Assembly: GCA_002753155.1 (NCBI GenBank)
Contig: PDZW01000012.1
Coordinates: 1-64,000 of the forward strand
Reading direction: 5' to 3'
From: Alphaproteobacteria bacterium WMHbin7
GTDB lineage: Bacteria; Pseudomonadota; Alphaproteobacteria; Rhodospirillales; WMHbin7
Length of the DNA stretch: 64,000 nt
Every line of letters starts with the position of its first letter. The stretch's first letter is position 1. The position numbers and the translations under genes are program-made. Shown here one piece after another: positions 42,245 to 53,596 of this stretch. Under the pieces are notes generated by a model that saw only the letters and a program-made list of their open reading frames with translations, was not told the DNA's origin and searched no databases.

Positions 42245-44815
42245 TCAGCCCAGCGTCGCGGCAATCTCCTCCATCTCGAAGCACTCAATGACGTCGCCCT
42301 GCTGGATGTCGTTGTAGTTCTCCAGCGACATGCCGCATTCGTAGCCTTCCTGCACTTCCTTGACGTCATCCTTGAAGCGCTTGAGCTGCGACAGCCCGCC
42401 TTCGTGAATGACCACGCTGTCTCTGAGCAGGCGGACCTTGGCGCCGCGCTTGACCACGCCCTCGGTGATGCGGCAACCCGCCACCTTGCCGACCTTGGTG
42501 ATATTGAAGACTTCGCGGATTTCGGCATAGCCCAGGAACTTCTCCCGGATGGTGGGCGCCAGCATGCCGGTCAGCGCCTTCTTCATGTCCTCGGCGACGT
42601 CGTAGATGATCGAGTAGTAGCGGATGTCGACGCCATCTCGGCGCGCGATGTCGCGGGCCTGGGGGTTGGCGCGCACGTTAAATCCGATGATCAAAGCGCT
42701 TGAGGCACGGGCCAGAGTCACGTCGGATTCGTTGATGCCGCCGACAGCCGAGTGCAGGACGCGGATCTTGACCTCGTCGGTGCCGATTCTGGAAATGGTG
42801 CCGATGATGGCCTCGACCGAGCCTTGCACGTCGCCCTTGACCACGACCGGCAGCTCCTTGACCTCGCCTGCCTGTATGCGCTCGAACATCTGTTCCAGCG
42901 TGCCGCGGGCCGAAGCCACATGCCGGGCCTCGCGCTGCTTTCTTTCGCGATAGCCAGCCACTTCGCGCGCCCTGGTCTCGTTCTCGACCACGATGAAATC
43001 GTCGCCCGCCTGGGGCACGCCGTTCAGGCCCAGCACCTCGACCGGCGAGGCGGGACCGGCGGAATCGATCTTTTTGCCGTGATCGTCGGCCATGGCGCGC
43101 ACACGGCCCCATTCGGTGCCGCAGACGAAAATCTCGCCCACTTTCAACGTACCCTTCTGGACCAGGACGGTGGCGACGGCGCCGCGGCCCTTTTCCATCT
43201 TGGCTTCGATCACAACGCCCTGGGCCGTGCGATCCGGGTTGGCCTTAAGCTCCAGAATTTCGGCTTGCAGCAGAATGGCTTCCTCGAGCTTTTCGAGATT
43301 CATCCGCTTCTTGGCCGAGACGTCGATGGCCAGAACCTCGCCGCCCATTTCCTCGACCACGATCTCGTGGTTCAGCAATTCCTGGCGCACACGGGCCGGG
43401 TCGGCGTCGGGCTTGTCGATCTTGTTGACCGCCACCACGATGGGCACCTTGGCCGCCTTGGCATGGCGGATGGCTTCGATGGTCTGCGGCATGATGCCGT
43501 CGTCGGCGGCCACCACCAGCACCACCACGTCGGTGACGGCAGCACCGCGGGCGCGCATGGCGGTAAAGGCCTCGTGGCCTGGCGTGTCGATGAAGGTGAT
43601 CTTCTGGCCGCCCCGCATGGTCACCTGATAGGCGCCGATATGCTGGGTAATGCCGCCTGCTTCGCCCGACACCACGTCGGTTTCGCGCAGCGCGTCCAAA
43701 AGCGAGGTCTTGCCGTGATCGACATGGCCCATCACGGTCACCACCGGCGGGCGGCGAATCAGATTTTCCTCGGTGTCATCGATGCCGGTCAGGCCGATTT
43801 CAACGTCGGAATCAGAGACGCGTTTGGTGGTATGGCCGAACTCCTGCACCACCAGTTCGGCGGTATCGGCATCGATCACCTGATTGATGTTGGCCATGAC
43901 GCCCATGCGCATCAATGCCTTGATGACCTCGGCGCCGCGGGCGGCCATGCGGTTGGCCAACTCCTGAACGGTGATGGTCTCGGGGACTACGATTTCACGC
44001 ACGAACTTCTCGGCGGCCTTCTGGGCCTCCAGCAGCTTCATGCGCTCGCGTTCGCGGGCGCGCTTGACGGCGGCCATGGACCTGCCGCGCTCGCCTCTGT
44101 CCTCATCGTCGAGGGCGGCGGACACGGTCAGTTTGCCCGAGCGGCGCTTGGGCTCCATGCGCGATTTTACGGGGGCGGGCGGTTTGTGGGCGGCAGCCCC
44201 GCCGCGACCGGGCCTTCGTGATTTATCGCTGCTTTCATCGTCCTCGTCGATGTCGGCGCCGTGTCCGGCGGGACGGGGCACACGCACCGAATCGGCAGCA
44301 CCCGGCTTCGCGGAGGGAAGTGCGGGGCGGGCCTCGGGGGCCGCAGGCGTGGGGGCGGCCTCTACCTCCTGTGCTGCCACGGGCTCGGGCTCAGGAGGCA
44401 GCTTGGCTTTGCGCTCGCGCTCTTCCTCGGCGGCGCGGGCATCTTCCTCGGCCTTGATATGGGCCAGACGGCGGCTTTCCTCTTCGGCCTTACGGGCGGC
44501 CTGAAGGGCGTGCAGGCGGTGCTGCTTTTCGTCGTCGGTCAACTGGTGATGCGGCACGGGCTCGGGGGCTGGCGGCGGCGCTGGCGGCGGCGGCGCAGAG
44601 GGCGCCTGAACGGGGGCTGCTGCTGCTTCAGCCACTTCCTGGGGGGTGCTGCCCGAGGTGATGGTGCGCTTCTTGCGCACCTCGACCGCCACGGCCTTCG
44701 AGCGGCCATGCGAGAAGCTTTGGCGGATTTGGCCCGCCTCGACGGTCTTCTTCAGCTCCAGCTTGGGCCGTGCCAAGCGCAGTTTGCTGCCGTCCTGATC
44801 GTTCGTATCCGTCAT
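42245..44815 (-). CDS. infB: Translation initiation factor IF-2
   Basis: An 856-residue GTPase that brings fMet-tRNA to the 30S subunit. The N-terminal ~300 residues are a low-complexity, Pro/Ala/Glu-rich and charged extension typical of alphaproteobacterial IF-2. The G domain has [35 protein letters not shown] and SAKKRMNL; domains III-IV follow to the C-terminal [11 protein letters not shown] chose ATG 44813-44815, preceded by AGGAAGCG, over a start seven codons upstream that overlaps ylxR. Confidence 0.97.
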   Translation of the reverse strand: MTDTNDQDGSKLRLARPKLELKKTVEAGQIRQSFSHGRSKAVAVEVRKKRTITSGSTPQEVAEAAAAPVQAPSAPPPPAPPPAPEPVPHHQLTDDEKQHRLHALQAARKAEEESRRLAHIKAEEDARAAEEERERKAKLPPEPEPVAAQEVEAAPTPAAPEARPALPSAKPGAADSVRVPRPAGHGADIDEDDESSDKSRRPGRGGAAAHKPPAPVKSRMEPKRRSGKLTVSAALDDEDRGERGRSMAAVKRARERERMKLLEAQKAAEKFVREIVVPETITVQELANRMAARGAEVIKALMRMGVMANINQVIDADTAELVVQEFGHTTKRVSDSDVEIGLTGIDDTEENLIRRPPVVTVMGHVDHGKTSLLDALRETDVVSGEAGGITQHIGAYQVTMRGGQKITFIDTPGHEAFTAMRARGAAVTDVVVLVVAADDGIMPQTIEAIRHAKAAKVPIVVAVNKIDKPDADPARVRQELLNHEIVVEEMGGEVLAIDVSAKKRMNLEKLEEAILLQAEILELKANPDRTAQGVVIEAKMEKGRGAVATVLVQKGTLKVGEIFVCGTEWGRVRAMADDHGKKIDSAGPASPVEVLGLNGVPQAGDDFIVVENETRAREVAGYRERKQREARHVASARGTLEQMFERIQAGEVKELPVVVKGDVQGSVEAIIGTISRIGTDEVKIRVLHSAVGGINESDVTLARASSALIIGFNVRANPQARDIARRDGVDIRYYSIIYDVAEDMKKALTGMLAPTIREKFLGYAEIREVFNITKVGKVAGCRITEGVVKRGAKVRLLRDSVVIHEGGLSQLKRFKDDVKEVQEGYECGMSLENYNDIQQGDVIECFEMEEIAATLG

Positions 44816-44832
44816 TTCGCTTTCGCTTCCTG

Positions 44833-45441
44833 TCACTTGATCGCTTGCGTCTGATTGCCCTGAAGGGCGCCCAGACGGGCTAACTCGATTTTCAGCCGCC
44901 TTGCCAAACCACCTGGCAAAACGGCCACATGCACAACATGCTCGCGCCCCAGGGCCTGACCCAATTCAGTCCCCGAAAACAGCATCACCGGCGCCAGCTC
45001 GGGCATCTTGCCCGCAAGCTTGCGCCTGCCGTCCGGGGCGCCGTCGCTGGCCTCCAGATGAAGCGCCACCGACTGTTTGACCAGGGCGTCGCGGACCTGA
45101 TCGAAGCCCGCCACAACCTGTCCCGCCCCGCGCGCCAGCCCCAGAATCTCAAGGCAGCGCTTTTTGGCCAAATCCAAAAGCCGTTCGGCCAGATCGGGCG
45201 GCACGGCGACCTTTTGCCGGGCGGCCTTGGCGAACAAGCCCTTGGTCAGGGCCGTATTTACCATATCCCTCTCTGGGCTCAACCACAAACCCCGGCCCGG
45301 CAGCCTGGCCGCCAGATCGGGCACCAACACGCCATCGGGCGAAACGGCGAAGCGGATCATCTCCACCTTGGGCCGGATTTGCCCGCTGGCCAAACAGCGG
45401 CGCATCGGTCCGGTCGCCTCGGCGTCCTCTTCCTCTTCCAC
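44833..45441 (-). CDS. ylxR: YlxR-L7Ae RNA-binding protein
   Basis: A 202-residue fusion. The N-terminal ~90 residues are the YlxR/DUF448 domain ([36 protein letters not shown]); the next ~90 are an L7Ae/YlxQ-like RNA-binding domain ([29 protein letters not shown]). In Firmicutes these are separate genes. Start is GTG at 45441. It sits between nusA and infB, where YlxR is normally found; a role in translation or nucleoid-linked regulation is proposed for the family. Confidence 0.88.
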   Translation of the reverse strand: MEEEEDAEATGPMRRCLASGQIRPKVEMIRFAVSPDGVLVPDLAARLPGRGLWLSPERDMVNTALTKGLFAKAARQKVAVPPDLAERLLDLAKKRCLEILGLARGAGQVVAGFDQVRDALVKQSVALHLEASDGAPDGRRKLAGKMPELAPVMLFSGTELGQALGREHVVHVAVLPGGLARRLKIELARLGALQGNQTQAIK

Positions 45442-45456
45442 CCGGATCGCTCCCGG

Positions 45457-46971
45457 CTACTTCGCCTCGTCCTCGAACCAGTGGGCCCTGGCCTTCATGA
45501 TGATGGCGTTGGCCTCTTCCTCGTTCATGGCATCGGCGCCCACGATCTCGATCAGCTCGTCCGAAGCCAGATCGGCCAGATCGTCCAGCGATTTCACGCC
45601 CTTTTCGCCAAGGGCGACCAGCATGCCGGGCGAAATGCCCTCGATGGCGGCGATTTCGTCGGCAACACCCAGACCCTTGCGCTTCTCGTCGAACTGGGCG
45701 TCGCGGGTCTCGATGAAGCCCTTGGCGCGGTTTTGCAGTTCCTCGGCCACGGTCTCGTCGAAGCCTTCAATCGAAGCCAGATCGTCCAGCGGCACGAAAG
45801 CCACTTCCTCGACCGAGGTGAACCCCTCGGTAACCAGCAAATGGGCGATCACGTCATCGACATCCAAGGCGTCGATGAAAAGCTGCGAGCGGGTGCGGAA
45901 CTCTTCCTGGCGCCGCTCGGATTCCTCGGCCTCGGTCAGAATATCGATATCCCAGCCGGTGAGTTGGCTGGCCAGACGCACATTCTGTCCGCGCCTGCCG
46001 ATGGCAAGGCTCAACTGATCATCGGGCACCACCACTTCCATGCGGTTCTGCTCTTCGTCCAGCACGACCTTGGCGACCTCGGCCGGGGCCAGCGCGTTGA
46101 CCACGAAGGTGGCGGGGTCTTGCGACCAGGGAATGATGTCGATCTTCTCGCCCTGTAGCTCGGCCACCACGGCCTGCACGCGCGAGCCCTTCATGCCGAC
46201 GCAAGCGCCCACGGGATCAATGCCGTGATCGTTGGACAGCACGGCGATCTTGGCCCTGGAGCCCGGATCGCGGGCCACCGACTTGATCTCGATGATGCCG
46301 TCGTAGATTTCCGGCACTTCCTGGCCGAACAGCTTGGACATAAATTGCGTGGCGGTACGCGACAGGAAAATCTGCGGACCCCGGACTTCCTTGCGCACGT
46401 CCACGATATAGGCGCGCACCCGGTCGCCCACGCGGAAATTCTCACGCGGGATCAGTTCGTCGCGGCGCAACAGCCCTTCGGCGCGGCCCAGATCAACCAC
46501 CACATTGCCGAATTCGACGCGCTTGACCAGCCCGTTCGAAATGTCGCCGATGCGGTCCTTGTATTCGTTGTACTGGCGCTCGCGCTCGGCGTCACGCACA
46601 CGCTGCACGATCACCTGCTTGGCGGTCTGGGCTGCGATGCGGCCGAAATCGATGGGGGGCAGGGGGTCGATCAGAAGCTCGCCCAACTCGGCGTCGGGCT
46701 TCTTGCGCCTGGCCTGGGCCAGCGTCGCCTGTGTCGCTTCGTTCTCGACGGTTTCCACCACCTCGATTACGCGGGTGAGCTGAATCTCGCCGGTCTTGCG
46801 GTCGATATGGGCGCGAATGTCGTGCTCGTGGCCGTATTTGGAGCGCCCGGCCTTTTGAATGGCCTGCTCCATGGCGATGAGGACCTCCTCGCGATCAATA
46901 TTTTTGTCGCGGGCGACGGCGTCAGCCACCTGAAGAAGTTCGGGGCGGGGAAGTGCTGCGGTGCGTTCCAT
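45457..46971 (-). CDS. nusA: Transcription termination/antitermination factor NusA
   Basis: A 504-residue RNA polymerase-binding factor. Order: NusA N-terminal domain (DREEVLIAMEQAIQKAGRSKYG), S1 (ISNGLVKRVEFGNVVVDLGRAEGLL), two KH domains (VGACVGMKGSRVQAVVAELQGEKIDII; LAIGRRGQNVRLASQLTGWDIDI), and two C-terminal helix-hairpin-helix acidic repeats as in E. coli and alphaproteobacteria. Follows rimP closely. Confidence 0.97.
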   Translation of the reverse strand: MERTAALPRPELLQVADAVARDKNIDREEVLIAMEQAIQKAGRSKYGHEHDIRAHIDRKTGEIQLTRVIEVVETVENEATQATLAQARRKKPDAELGELLIDPLPPIDFGRIAAQTAKQVIVQRVRDAERERQYNEYKDRIGDISNGLVKRVEFGNVVVDLGRAEGLLRRDELIPRENFRVGDRVRAYIVDVRKEVRGPQIFLSRTATQFMSKLFGQEVPEIYDGIIEIKSVARDPGSRAKIAVLSNDHGIDPVGACVGMKGSRVQAVVAELQGEKIDIIPWSQDPATFVVNALAPAEVAKVVLDEEQNRMEVVVPDDQLSLAIGRRGQNVRLASQLTGWDIDILTEAEESERRQEEFRTRSQLFIDALDVDDVIAHLLVTEGFTSVEEVAFVPLDDLASIEGFDETVAEELQNRAKGFIETRDAQFDEKRKGLGVADEIAAIEGISPGMLVALGEKGVKSLDDLADLASDELIEIVGADAMNEEEANAIIMKARAHWFEDEAK

Positions 46972-46982
46972 GGTCGTGACAA

Positions 46983-47477
46983 CTATCCCTGTTGTTGCAT
47001 GGTGTGTTTGATAAGCGTGTCGGTCAGCACCAGCTTGGCTTTCGTCAACGCGGTGATGGGCAGGCGAAATTCGATGCCTGCCTCGTCTTTCAGTTTGACC
47101 TCTTCGCCCTCAAGGCCCAGGAGAAGGCCTTTGAAGCGTTTGCGGCCATCGACGGGCTGGCGGGTTTCCAGGCGGGCCTCGAAACCGGCCCAGCGCTCGA
47201 AATCCTTGGGCCGGACCAGCGGGCGGTCGATGCCGGGCGAGCTGACTTCCAGCACATAGGCCCCTGCAATGGGGTCGGCGACGTCCAGAATCGGCGAAAG
47301 GGCCCGGCTGATCGCGGTGCAGTCCTCGATGGTCATGGCCACCCCGTCGATCCGTTCGGCCATCACCTGAAGCGTGGCGCGCTTGGCGGCCCCGTTCACC
47401 TGCACGCGCACGAGATCGTAGCCCAGGGACTTCAAGGGCTCTTCGATGATCTGGGCGACGGCGATTTCCTGACTCAA
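46983..47477 (-). CDS. rimP: Ribosome maturation factor RimP
   Basis: A 164-residue 30S maturation factor. Typical blocks: IIEEPLKSLGYDLVRVQVNG, TIEDCTAISRALSPILD and YVLEVSSPGIDRPLVRPKDFERW. The frame is open up to 47600, but the leader hairpins lie there. I place the start at TTG 47475-47477 with AGGA upstream, which gives the usual length. First gene of the long nusA-infB-pnp operon. Confidence 0.92.
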   Translation of the reverse strand: MSQEIAVAQIIEEPLKSLGYDLVRVQVNGAAKRATLQVMAERIDGVAMTIEDCTAISRALSPILDVADPIAGAYVLEVSSPGIDRPLVRPKDFERWAGFEARLETRQPVDGRKRFKGLLLGLEGEEVKLKDEAGIEFRLPITALTKAKLVLTDTLIKHTMQQQG

Positions 47478-47500
47478 ACCGGTTCCTAACGTCTGGGCAC

Positions 47501-47553
47501 AAAAAAAGGCGGGCCGGTGGCCCACCCCATCAAGCTCCCATCCAGCAGATGGG
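47501..47553 (-). terminator. Attenuator-like hairpins in the rimP leader
   Basis: On the minus strand, a stem GGGCC-ACC-GGCCC (47513-47524 region) is followed directly by GCC and seven T (47501-47507), a textbook intrinsic terminator located 24 bp before the rimP start. A second stem CCCATC/GATGGG lies just upstream (47536-47553). Since it precedes the operon, it may act as an attenuator, perhaps answering to NusA level. Confidence 0.6.
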
Positions 47554-47606
47554 CTATGGAATAGTGAGGCGTATATAGCAGGGAAGGAAGGGTGGCGCAA
47601 GCCGAT

Positions 47607-48035
47607 TCAAGGGCGCTTAAGGCGGCTTTTGAAGATGTGAGGGGTCAGGATCGGAACCGGAAATACGCTGCCCAGGGTCAGAAGGTCCTTGTCCCCCGTC
47701 ACCAAAGCCTTCGCCCCGGCAGCGAGCGCCAGCCTCAAAAAAGCAAGATCGAGTGGGTCGCGGCATTCAGGCAGGCTCAGAAGCTGAGCGGGGGTTGCCA
47801 CCGTTTCGCACCAGGGCAGGTAGTCAGCTAGAAGCTCTGACCTGTCCTGAGGGGTCAACCTGAATTTGGGATAAGCCAGCACGCGGATAAGTTCCTCGGC
47901 TGTTTCACGGCAGACCAAAGGGCGAATGCTACCTGCCTGCCATGCCGGACGCAGCCAGGAAAGCGAAGCTTTGGAGAAGAGAAGGGCCGAAAGAACGATA
48001 TTGGTGTCGAGAACGACCCTTGGCGAGATCATCAC
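47607..48035 (-). CDS. PIN-domain toxin (putative ribonuclease)
   Basis: A 142-residue PIN-domain protein of the COG1569 type. Acidic active-site residues: VVLDTNIVLSALL (Asp), ETAEELIRVLAYPKF (Glu), CRDPLDLAFLRLALAAGAKALVTGDKDLL (Asp). PIN toxins cut RNA. The ATG overlaps the stop of the upstream AbrB-type gene, the usual arrangement of a type II toxin-antitoxin operon. The 3' end lies just outside the rimP leader. Confidence 0.85.
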   Translation of the reverse strand: MMISPRVVLDTNIVLSALLFSKASLSWLRPAWQAGSIRPLVCRETAEELIRVLAYPKFRLTPQDRSELLADYLPWCETVATPAQLLSLPECRDPLDLAFLRLALAAGAKALVTGDKDLLTLGSVFPVPILTPHIFKSRLKRP

Positions 48036-48253
48036 TTGCGACGGGCCCAGGCAACGGCATCTGCAACATCTTCCTCAACGATTCCAAGCGCTGCCAGCTT
48101 AGTACGAACAGCGTCAGCCCTCGATAGGCGAACGGGGGTGAGGACGATGCAGCCATCCACTTCGGCCACATCGAAATAATCCGTCTTCTCAACGGCGTTG
48201 ACGATGGCCTTGGGCAGGGTCAGTTGGTTCTTGGATGTTAATTTGGCGAGCAT
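48032..48253 (-). CDS. AbrB/MazE-type antitoxin
   Basis: A 73-residue swapped-hairpin DNA-binding protein: LAKLTSKNQLTLPKAIVNAV, the SpoVT-AbrB core, followed by YFDVAEVDGCIVLTPVR and a helical tail expected to bind the toxin. It precedes and overlaps the PIN gene by four bases, and would repress its own promoter as a complex with the toxin. Confidence 0.83.
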   Translation of the reverse strand: MLAKLTSKNQLTLPKAIVNAVEKTDYFDVAEVDGCIVLTPVRLSRADAVRTKLAALGIVEEDVADAVAWARRK

Positions 48254-48300
48254 GGCACCTTCTCAGAACAAGGATACCCTAATTCCTTACTTCCTTTATT

Positions 48301-48852
48301 TCAAGGCATCATCCCCAGCCCCAGCACCTTGTCCTCCAGCACCGCAAAGCGCCTGGGGTCGAACATTTGATAGTGCCACCATTCCTTGCTATAGAAATCC
48401 CAGCCTGCGGCACTCATCAAACCAAGTAAAATCAACCTGTTGCGCTGGGCTTTGAGCGGGATTTCCAGATTCGCGTGGTGCGAGAGCGGTGTGAAGGCAT
48501 CAAACGGTGTGCCCATATCCAGTTCAACCCCCGAAGCCGCATCGACCAGCGTCAGATCGAGGGCCACCCCCCTTGAATGGGCTGAGCCCCGCCTGGGATC
48601 GGCCAGGAAATCGGGATCGGGCGTGTGTTTCCACAGCACCCACTGGGCCTCGGACGGCCTGAAGGCGTCGAAAATCTTGAGCCTGAAGCCCAGCGGGCGG
48701 GCCAGAGCCATGGCCTTCTCGAACAAGGGCAGGGCTTCCTTCAACAGATAAGCGGCGGGCCTGGCATAGACCGCTTGGCCGGTGAAATTGTTGGGCGTGG
48801 CATAGGCGATCTCGAAATCGACGTCATAAGGGGTAAGGTCGGTCAGCGGCAT
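48301..48852 (-). CDS. ddpX: D-alanyl-D-alanine dipeptidase (VanX/DdpX family)
   Basis: A 183-residue zinc dipeptidase. Zinc-binding and catalytic motifs are intact: GSAHSRGVALDLTLVD (His and Asp ligands), the catalytic Glu and third ligand in KEWWHYQM, and FDAFRPSEAQ with the arginine that stabilises the transition state. No signal peptide, so cytoplasmic, like DdpX. Probably recycles D-Ala-D-Ala from peptidoglycan; there are no vancomycin resistance genes nearby. Divergent from tsaB. Confidence 0.87.
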   Translation of the reverse strand: MPLTDLTPYDVDFEIAYATPNNFTGQAVYARPAAYLLKEALPLFEKAMALARPLGFRLKIFDAFRPSEAQWVLWKHTPDPDFLADPRRGSAHSRGVALDLTLVDAASGVELDMGTPFDAFTPLSHHANLEIPLKAQRNRLILLGLMSAAGWDFYSKEWWHYQMFDPRRFAVLEDKVLGLGMMP

Positions 48853-48899
48853 GAAACACCCGATGGATTAAGCGACAGGTCTTCTTTATATCAAAGCCC

Positions 48900-49571
48900 A
48901 TGAGAATTCTCGCCCTCGATGCTTCCAGCCATGCCTGTTCCGCCGCCCTGATCGAGGATGGCCGGGTGGTGGCGCATCGCATAAATCTTCAGGAGCGCGG
49001 CCAGGCCGAGGCGCTGATTCCCCTGGCGGCCGAGGTTTTGGCCGAGGCCAACCTCGCCTGTTCGGATGCCGATATGATCGCGGCGTCGGTGGGGCCGGGC
49101 TCTTTTACGGGGCTGCGCATCGGTTTGGCCGCCGCCCGGGGCCTCTGCCTGGCCACCGGCAAGCCCTTTGCGGGAATCAGCAGCTTCGAGGCTTTGGCCC
49201 GCGCCGTGCCAAAAGCCGAGCGACTGGGGCGCATTGTCCTGGCCTGCGTTGACGCCAAGCGGGCGGAAATTTTCGTGCAATGTCTGGATGAACAACTCAA
49301 CGCCTTGAATGAGCCACAGGCCTTGTTGGCTGAGGAGGTTCCTAGCCATCTGCCCCAAGGCCCCCTGCTGGTGGCGGGCGACGGTGCCGCCGCCTTGAAA
49401 GACATTCTGAGCCAGCGCCCTGATGCGCTGTTCAGTTCGGCCCCGCCCCATCTGGACGCTGTCTGGGTGGGCATGGCGGCTTTCGAGCGGCTGGCCCAGG
49501 GCAGGCCGGTTCTGCCCCCGGCACCTCTCTATCTGCGCGCACCCGACGTGACCATCTCAAAGAAGCAGTAA
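48900..49571 (+). CDS. tsaB: tRNA t6A modification protein TsaB
   Basis: A 223-residue inactive ASKHA-fold partner of TsaD in the threonylcarbamoyladenosine-37 tRNA pathway. Typical segments: ILALDASSHACSAALIEDG, LIPLAAEVLAEANL, GPGSFTGLRIGLAAARGLCLATG. The last 15 bp overlap the convergent cytochrome gene. Usually followed by rimI; here it is not. Confidence 0.93.
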   Translation: MRILALDASSHACSAALIEDGRVVAHRINLQERGQAEALIPLAAEVLAEANLACSDADMIAASVGPGSFTGLRIGLAAARGLCLATGKPFAGISSFEALARAVPKAERLGRIVLACVDAKRAEIFVQCLDEQLNALNEPQALLAEEVPSHLPQGPLLVAGDGAAALKDILSQRPDALFSSAPPHLDAVWVGMAAFERLAQGRPVLPPAPLYLRAPDVTISKKQ

Positions 49572-50231
49572 TCCCCAAACCGCCAGGGCAGCCAGCGCCA
49601 GAATAGCCAAAGCCAGCAGCGGATGACCCATCTTCGCCTGATGCCCTGCCAGGCTTTCCGGCAGGGCCTTCCAGCCGGTGATCATGGGCCGTATCAGATT
49701 GTCCTTCTTGACCACCAGATAGAACAGCGCCGCCCCGATATGCATCAATACCAGGGCCAGGAGCCCCTTGAAGAGCAGGCTGTGCCAGGCCCTGGCCGCA
49801 TCGCTGGTGGATTTGGAAACGAATTTGGATAAAGGGGCCTCGAAGGCAATGTCGTCATTGCCGAACAGGCCCAGCGTGGCATGGATCAGCAGGGCGGCCA
49901 AAAGGGCCAGCACCATTAATCCGCCCAGGGGGTTGTGACCGATCGACAGAGGATGGCCGCCCCTAAGCAATTCGCGCAGATAGGCCAGGGCCGCCCTGGG
50001 TCCTTTGACGAAATCAGCGAAGCGGGCATGGGTGCCGCCCACAAAGCCCCAGACCAAGCGAAAGAGCAGCAGGGCCAGAATGGACAGGCCCGCAAGCTGA
50101 TGCAGGCTCATCGGCCCCTTCTTGGCGGCGATGAAGCTCACGATCACCAAAAGGACCAGCGCCCAATGAAACAGGCGGGTCGGCAAATCCCAGACCTGCA
50201 CCTGCACCTTGCGTTCGGCTTCGTGTGTCAT
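49557..50231 (-). CDS. Cytochrome b561 family membrane protein
   Basis: A 224-residue dihaem cytochrome b of the bacterial b561/Ni-hydrogenase type. Four main helices carry histidines: WDLPTRLFHWALVL, MSLHQLAGL, ALLIHATLGLF and MHIGAALFYLVVKKDNLIRPMITGWK, whose final block is a family signature. A fifth helix follows at the C-terminus. It transfers electrons between quinol and a periplasmic acceptor; the partner is not obvious from neighbours. Confidence 0.87.
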   Translation of the reverse strand: MTHEAERKVQVQVWDLPTRLFHWALVLLVIVSFIAAKKGPMSLHQLAGLSILALLLFRLVWGFVGGTHARFADFVKGPRAALAYLRELLRGGHPLSIGHNPLGGLMVLALLAALLIHATLGLFGNDDIAFEAPLSKFVSKSTSDAARAWHSLLFKGLLALVLMHIGAALFYLVVKKDNLIRPMITGWKALPESLAGHQAKMGHPLLALAILALAALAVWGLLLL

Positions 50232-50315
50232 AACGCCTTATAAACAACGGCTTTGGGTCTAGGTCAACACCCCCGGTTGACGACATGGCAGCAGGGTGCC
50301 AAAGTCGGGCCATCC

Positions 50316-52226
<1,911 letters not shown>

Positions 52227-52297
52227 CACTCTTGCGTCTGGCTATCGGGGGGGCTATCTTCTGCCCCCTCGAACCTGAGCAAGTCCCAAAGACACCC

Positions 52298-53260
52298 GTG
52301 AAACGCCCCCTTCTCATCGCCCTGTTCGGACTGGCCGGAACCGTGGCTGCCGTTGTGCTGGCCCTGTTCTGGTCGCCGGTTGAAGAGACGCCGCCGATTC
52401 CAGGCGTCACCGAACCGCCGCAATTCCTAAAGCCGCCAACACCGCTGGAACCCAGCCAGATCAAGCCGCAAACCATGGGCGACCAGCCCCAGGAAGCGGC
52501 CAGCCAGCCCCCGGTCTTCGATGTCGTGCGCATCAATCCCAAGGGCGATACGCTGATCGCCGGGCGCGCAGCGCCGGGCTCCGAAGTAACCCTTTTGGAT
52601 GGAACCAAGGAAATCGGTAAGGTCGTGACGGACGGGCGCGGCGAGTGGGTCTTCGTGCCCACGGGACCTTTGGCTCCGGGTGCCAGGCGCTTGAAACTGC
52701 GCTCGAAATCGGTCGAGGGGGTCATTCAGGAATCGACCTCCATGGCCGAAATGGTGGTGCCGACGCGCGAGGCGACAAGCCCCACTGCCGAAGGAGCCAA
52801 TCTGGGGCGGGGCAATCTGTCGATCGATCTCGTCGAAGACGAAAAAACGGGTCATCTGTCCCTCTCGGGCAAGGCCAGCGCCAAGGGGCTATTGCAGATT
52901 TTTCTCGACAACCGCCTTTTGGGCCGCGTCGAGGCCGATGCCAAGGGGCACTGGGTGCTGAAAGCGCCGGTTACGGTCAATGACAGCAAGATGCATGTCT
53001 TTCGGGCCGACGAACTGGCGGTCGAGGGCAGGGTGCAGGCCCGCGTTGAATTGCCCTATCTGCGCGAGGAGCTAGTCGGGGAATTCGTGCGGCCCAACGT
53101 GCTGGTGGTCAAGCCCGGCCAGTCGCTGGCTGACATCGCCAAGGAATTCTACGGCAACGAGGCGGCCGCCAAGGCCATCTTCGATGCCAACAAGAACCAG
53201 TTGCGTACACCCGACTCGCTTTTTCCTGGCCAACTGATCTTCCTGCCGACCTTGCCTTGA
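52298..53260 (+). CDS. LysM-domain membrane-anchored envelope protein
   Basis: A 320-residue protein with one N-terminal membrane helix (LLIALFGLAGTVAAVVLALFW), a Pro-rich linker, two Ig-like beta domains (GDTLIAGRAAPGSEVTLLDG..., and ~195-280), and a C-terminal LysM domain (VVKPGQSLADIAKEFYGNEA...LFPGQLIFLP) that binds peptidoglycan. I favour GTG 52298, directly before KRPLLIALFG, over a TTG at 52232. Such proteins are common single-copy genes in Rhodospirillales; exact role unknown. Confidence 0.75.
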   Translation: MKRPLLIALFGLAGTVAAVVLALFWSPVEETPPIPGVTEPPQFLKPPTPLEPSQIKPQTMGDQPQEAASQPPVFDVVRINPKGDTLIAGRAAPGSEVTLLDGTKEIGKVVTDGRGEWVFVPTGPLAPGARRLKLRSKSVEGVIQESTSMAEMVVPTREATSPTAEGANLGRGNLSIDLVEDEKTGHLSLSGKASAKGLLQIFLDNRLLGRVEADAKGHWVLKAPVTVNDSKMHVFRADELAVEGRVQARVELPYLREELVGEFVRPNVLVVKPGQSLADIAKEFYGNEAAAKAIFDANKNQLRTPDSLFPGQLIFLPTLP

Positions 53261-53283
53261 TGGGGCGCCGACAAGGGGCCTGC

Positions 53284-53312
53284 TTGCCATGCATACGGTA
53301 ATGCCGTATAGT
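53284..53312 (+). promoter_or_regulatory. brnT promoter with overlapping operator
   Basis: -35 TTGCCA (53284-53289), 17-bp spacer, -10 TATAGT (53307-53312). The inverted repeat ATACGG-TAATG-CCGTAT (53293-53309) fills the spacer and overlaps the -10, as expected for an autorepressed toxin-antitoxin promoter. The predicted transcript start lies one or two bases before the brnT ATG at 53321, so the message may be leaderless. Confidence 0.65.
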
Positions 53313-53320
53313 CTTTCTCC

Positions 53321-53596
53321 ATGAAATCAGAATTCGATCCTGAAAAGGATGCGGCCAACCGTGTTAAGCACGGATTGTCTCTTGGATTTGGCGCCAGAGT
53401 GCTGGCCGATCCGGATCGGCTCGAACTTCTCGATGTGCGCTGCGACTATGCCGAAGATCGTTTCATTGCGTATGGCAAGGTCCAAGGGCGCGTTTATGTC
53501 TGTGTCTTTACCCTGCGTGGCAGAACCTGCCGTATCATCAGTGTGAGAAAAGCCAATGACCGCGAGACGAGCCGCTATCACAAAACGCCACGCTGA
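53321..53596 (+). CDS. brnT: BrnT-family toxin
   Basis: A 91-residue RNase-type toxin of the BrnT family (DUF497): MKSEFDPEKDAANRVKHGLSL, LDVRCDYAEDRFIAYGKV, and the C-terminal IISVRKANDRETSRY. It resembles RelE-fold ribonucleases that block translation. It is the first gene of a two-gene operon and overlaps the antitoxin gene by 41 bp. No ribosome-binding site is seen before its ATG. Confidence 0.88.
   Translation: MKSEFDPEKDAANRVKHGLSLGFGARVLADPDRLELLDVRCDYAEDRFIAYGKVQGRVYVCVFTLRGRTCRIISVRKANDRETSRYHKTPR

Noticed and set aside
42752..44221. 489-codon plus-strand open frame opposite infB
   Set aside because: Antisense shadow of infB with low-complexity His/Gly/Leu composition.
44929..46158. 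409-codon plus-strand open frame opposite nusA and ylxR
   Set aside because: Spans two real genes on the other strand and resembles nothing; shadow frame.
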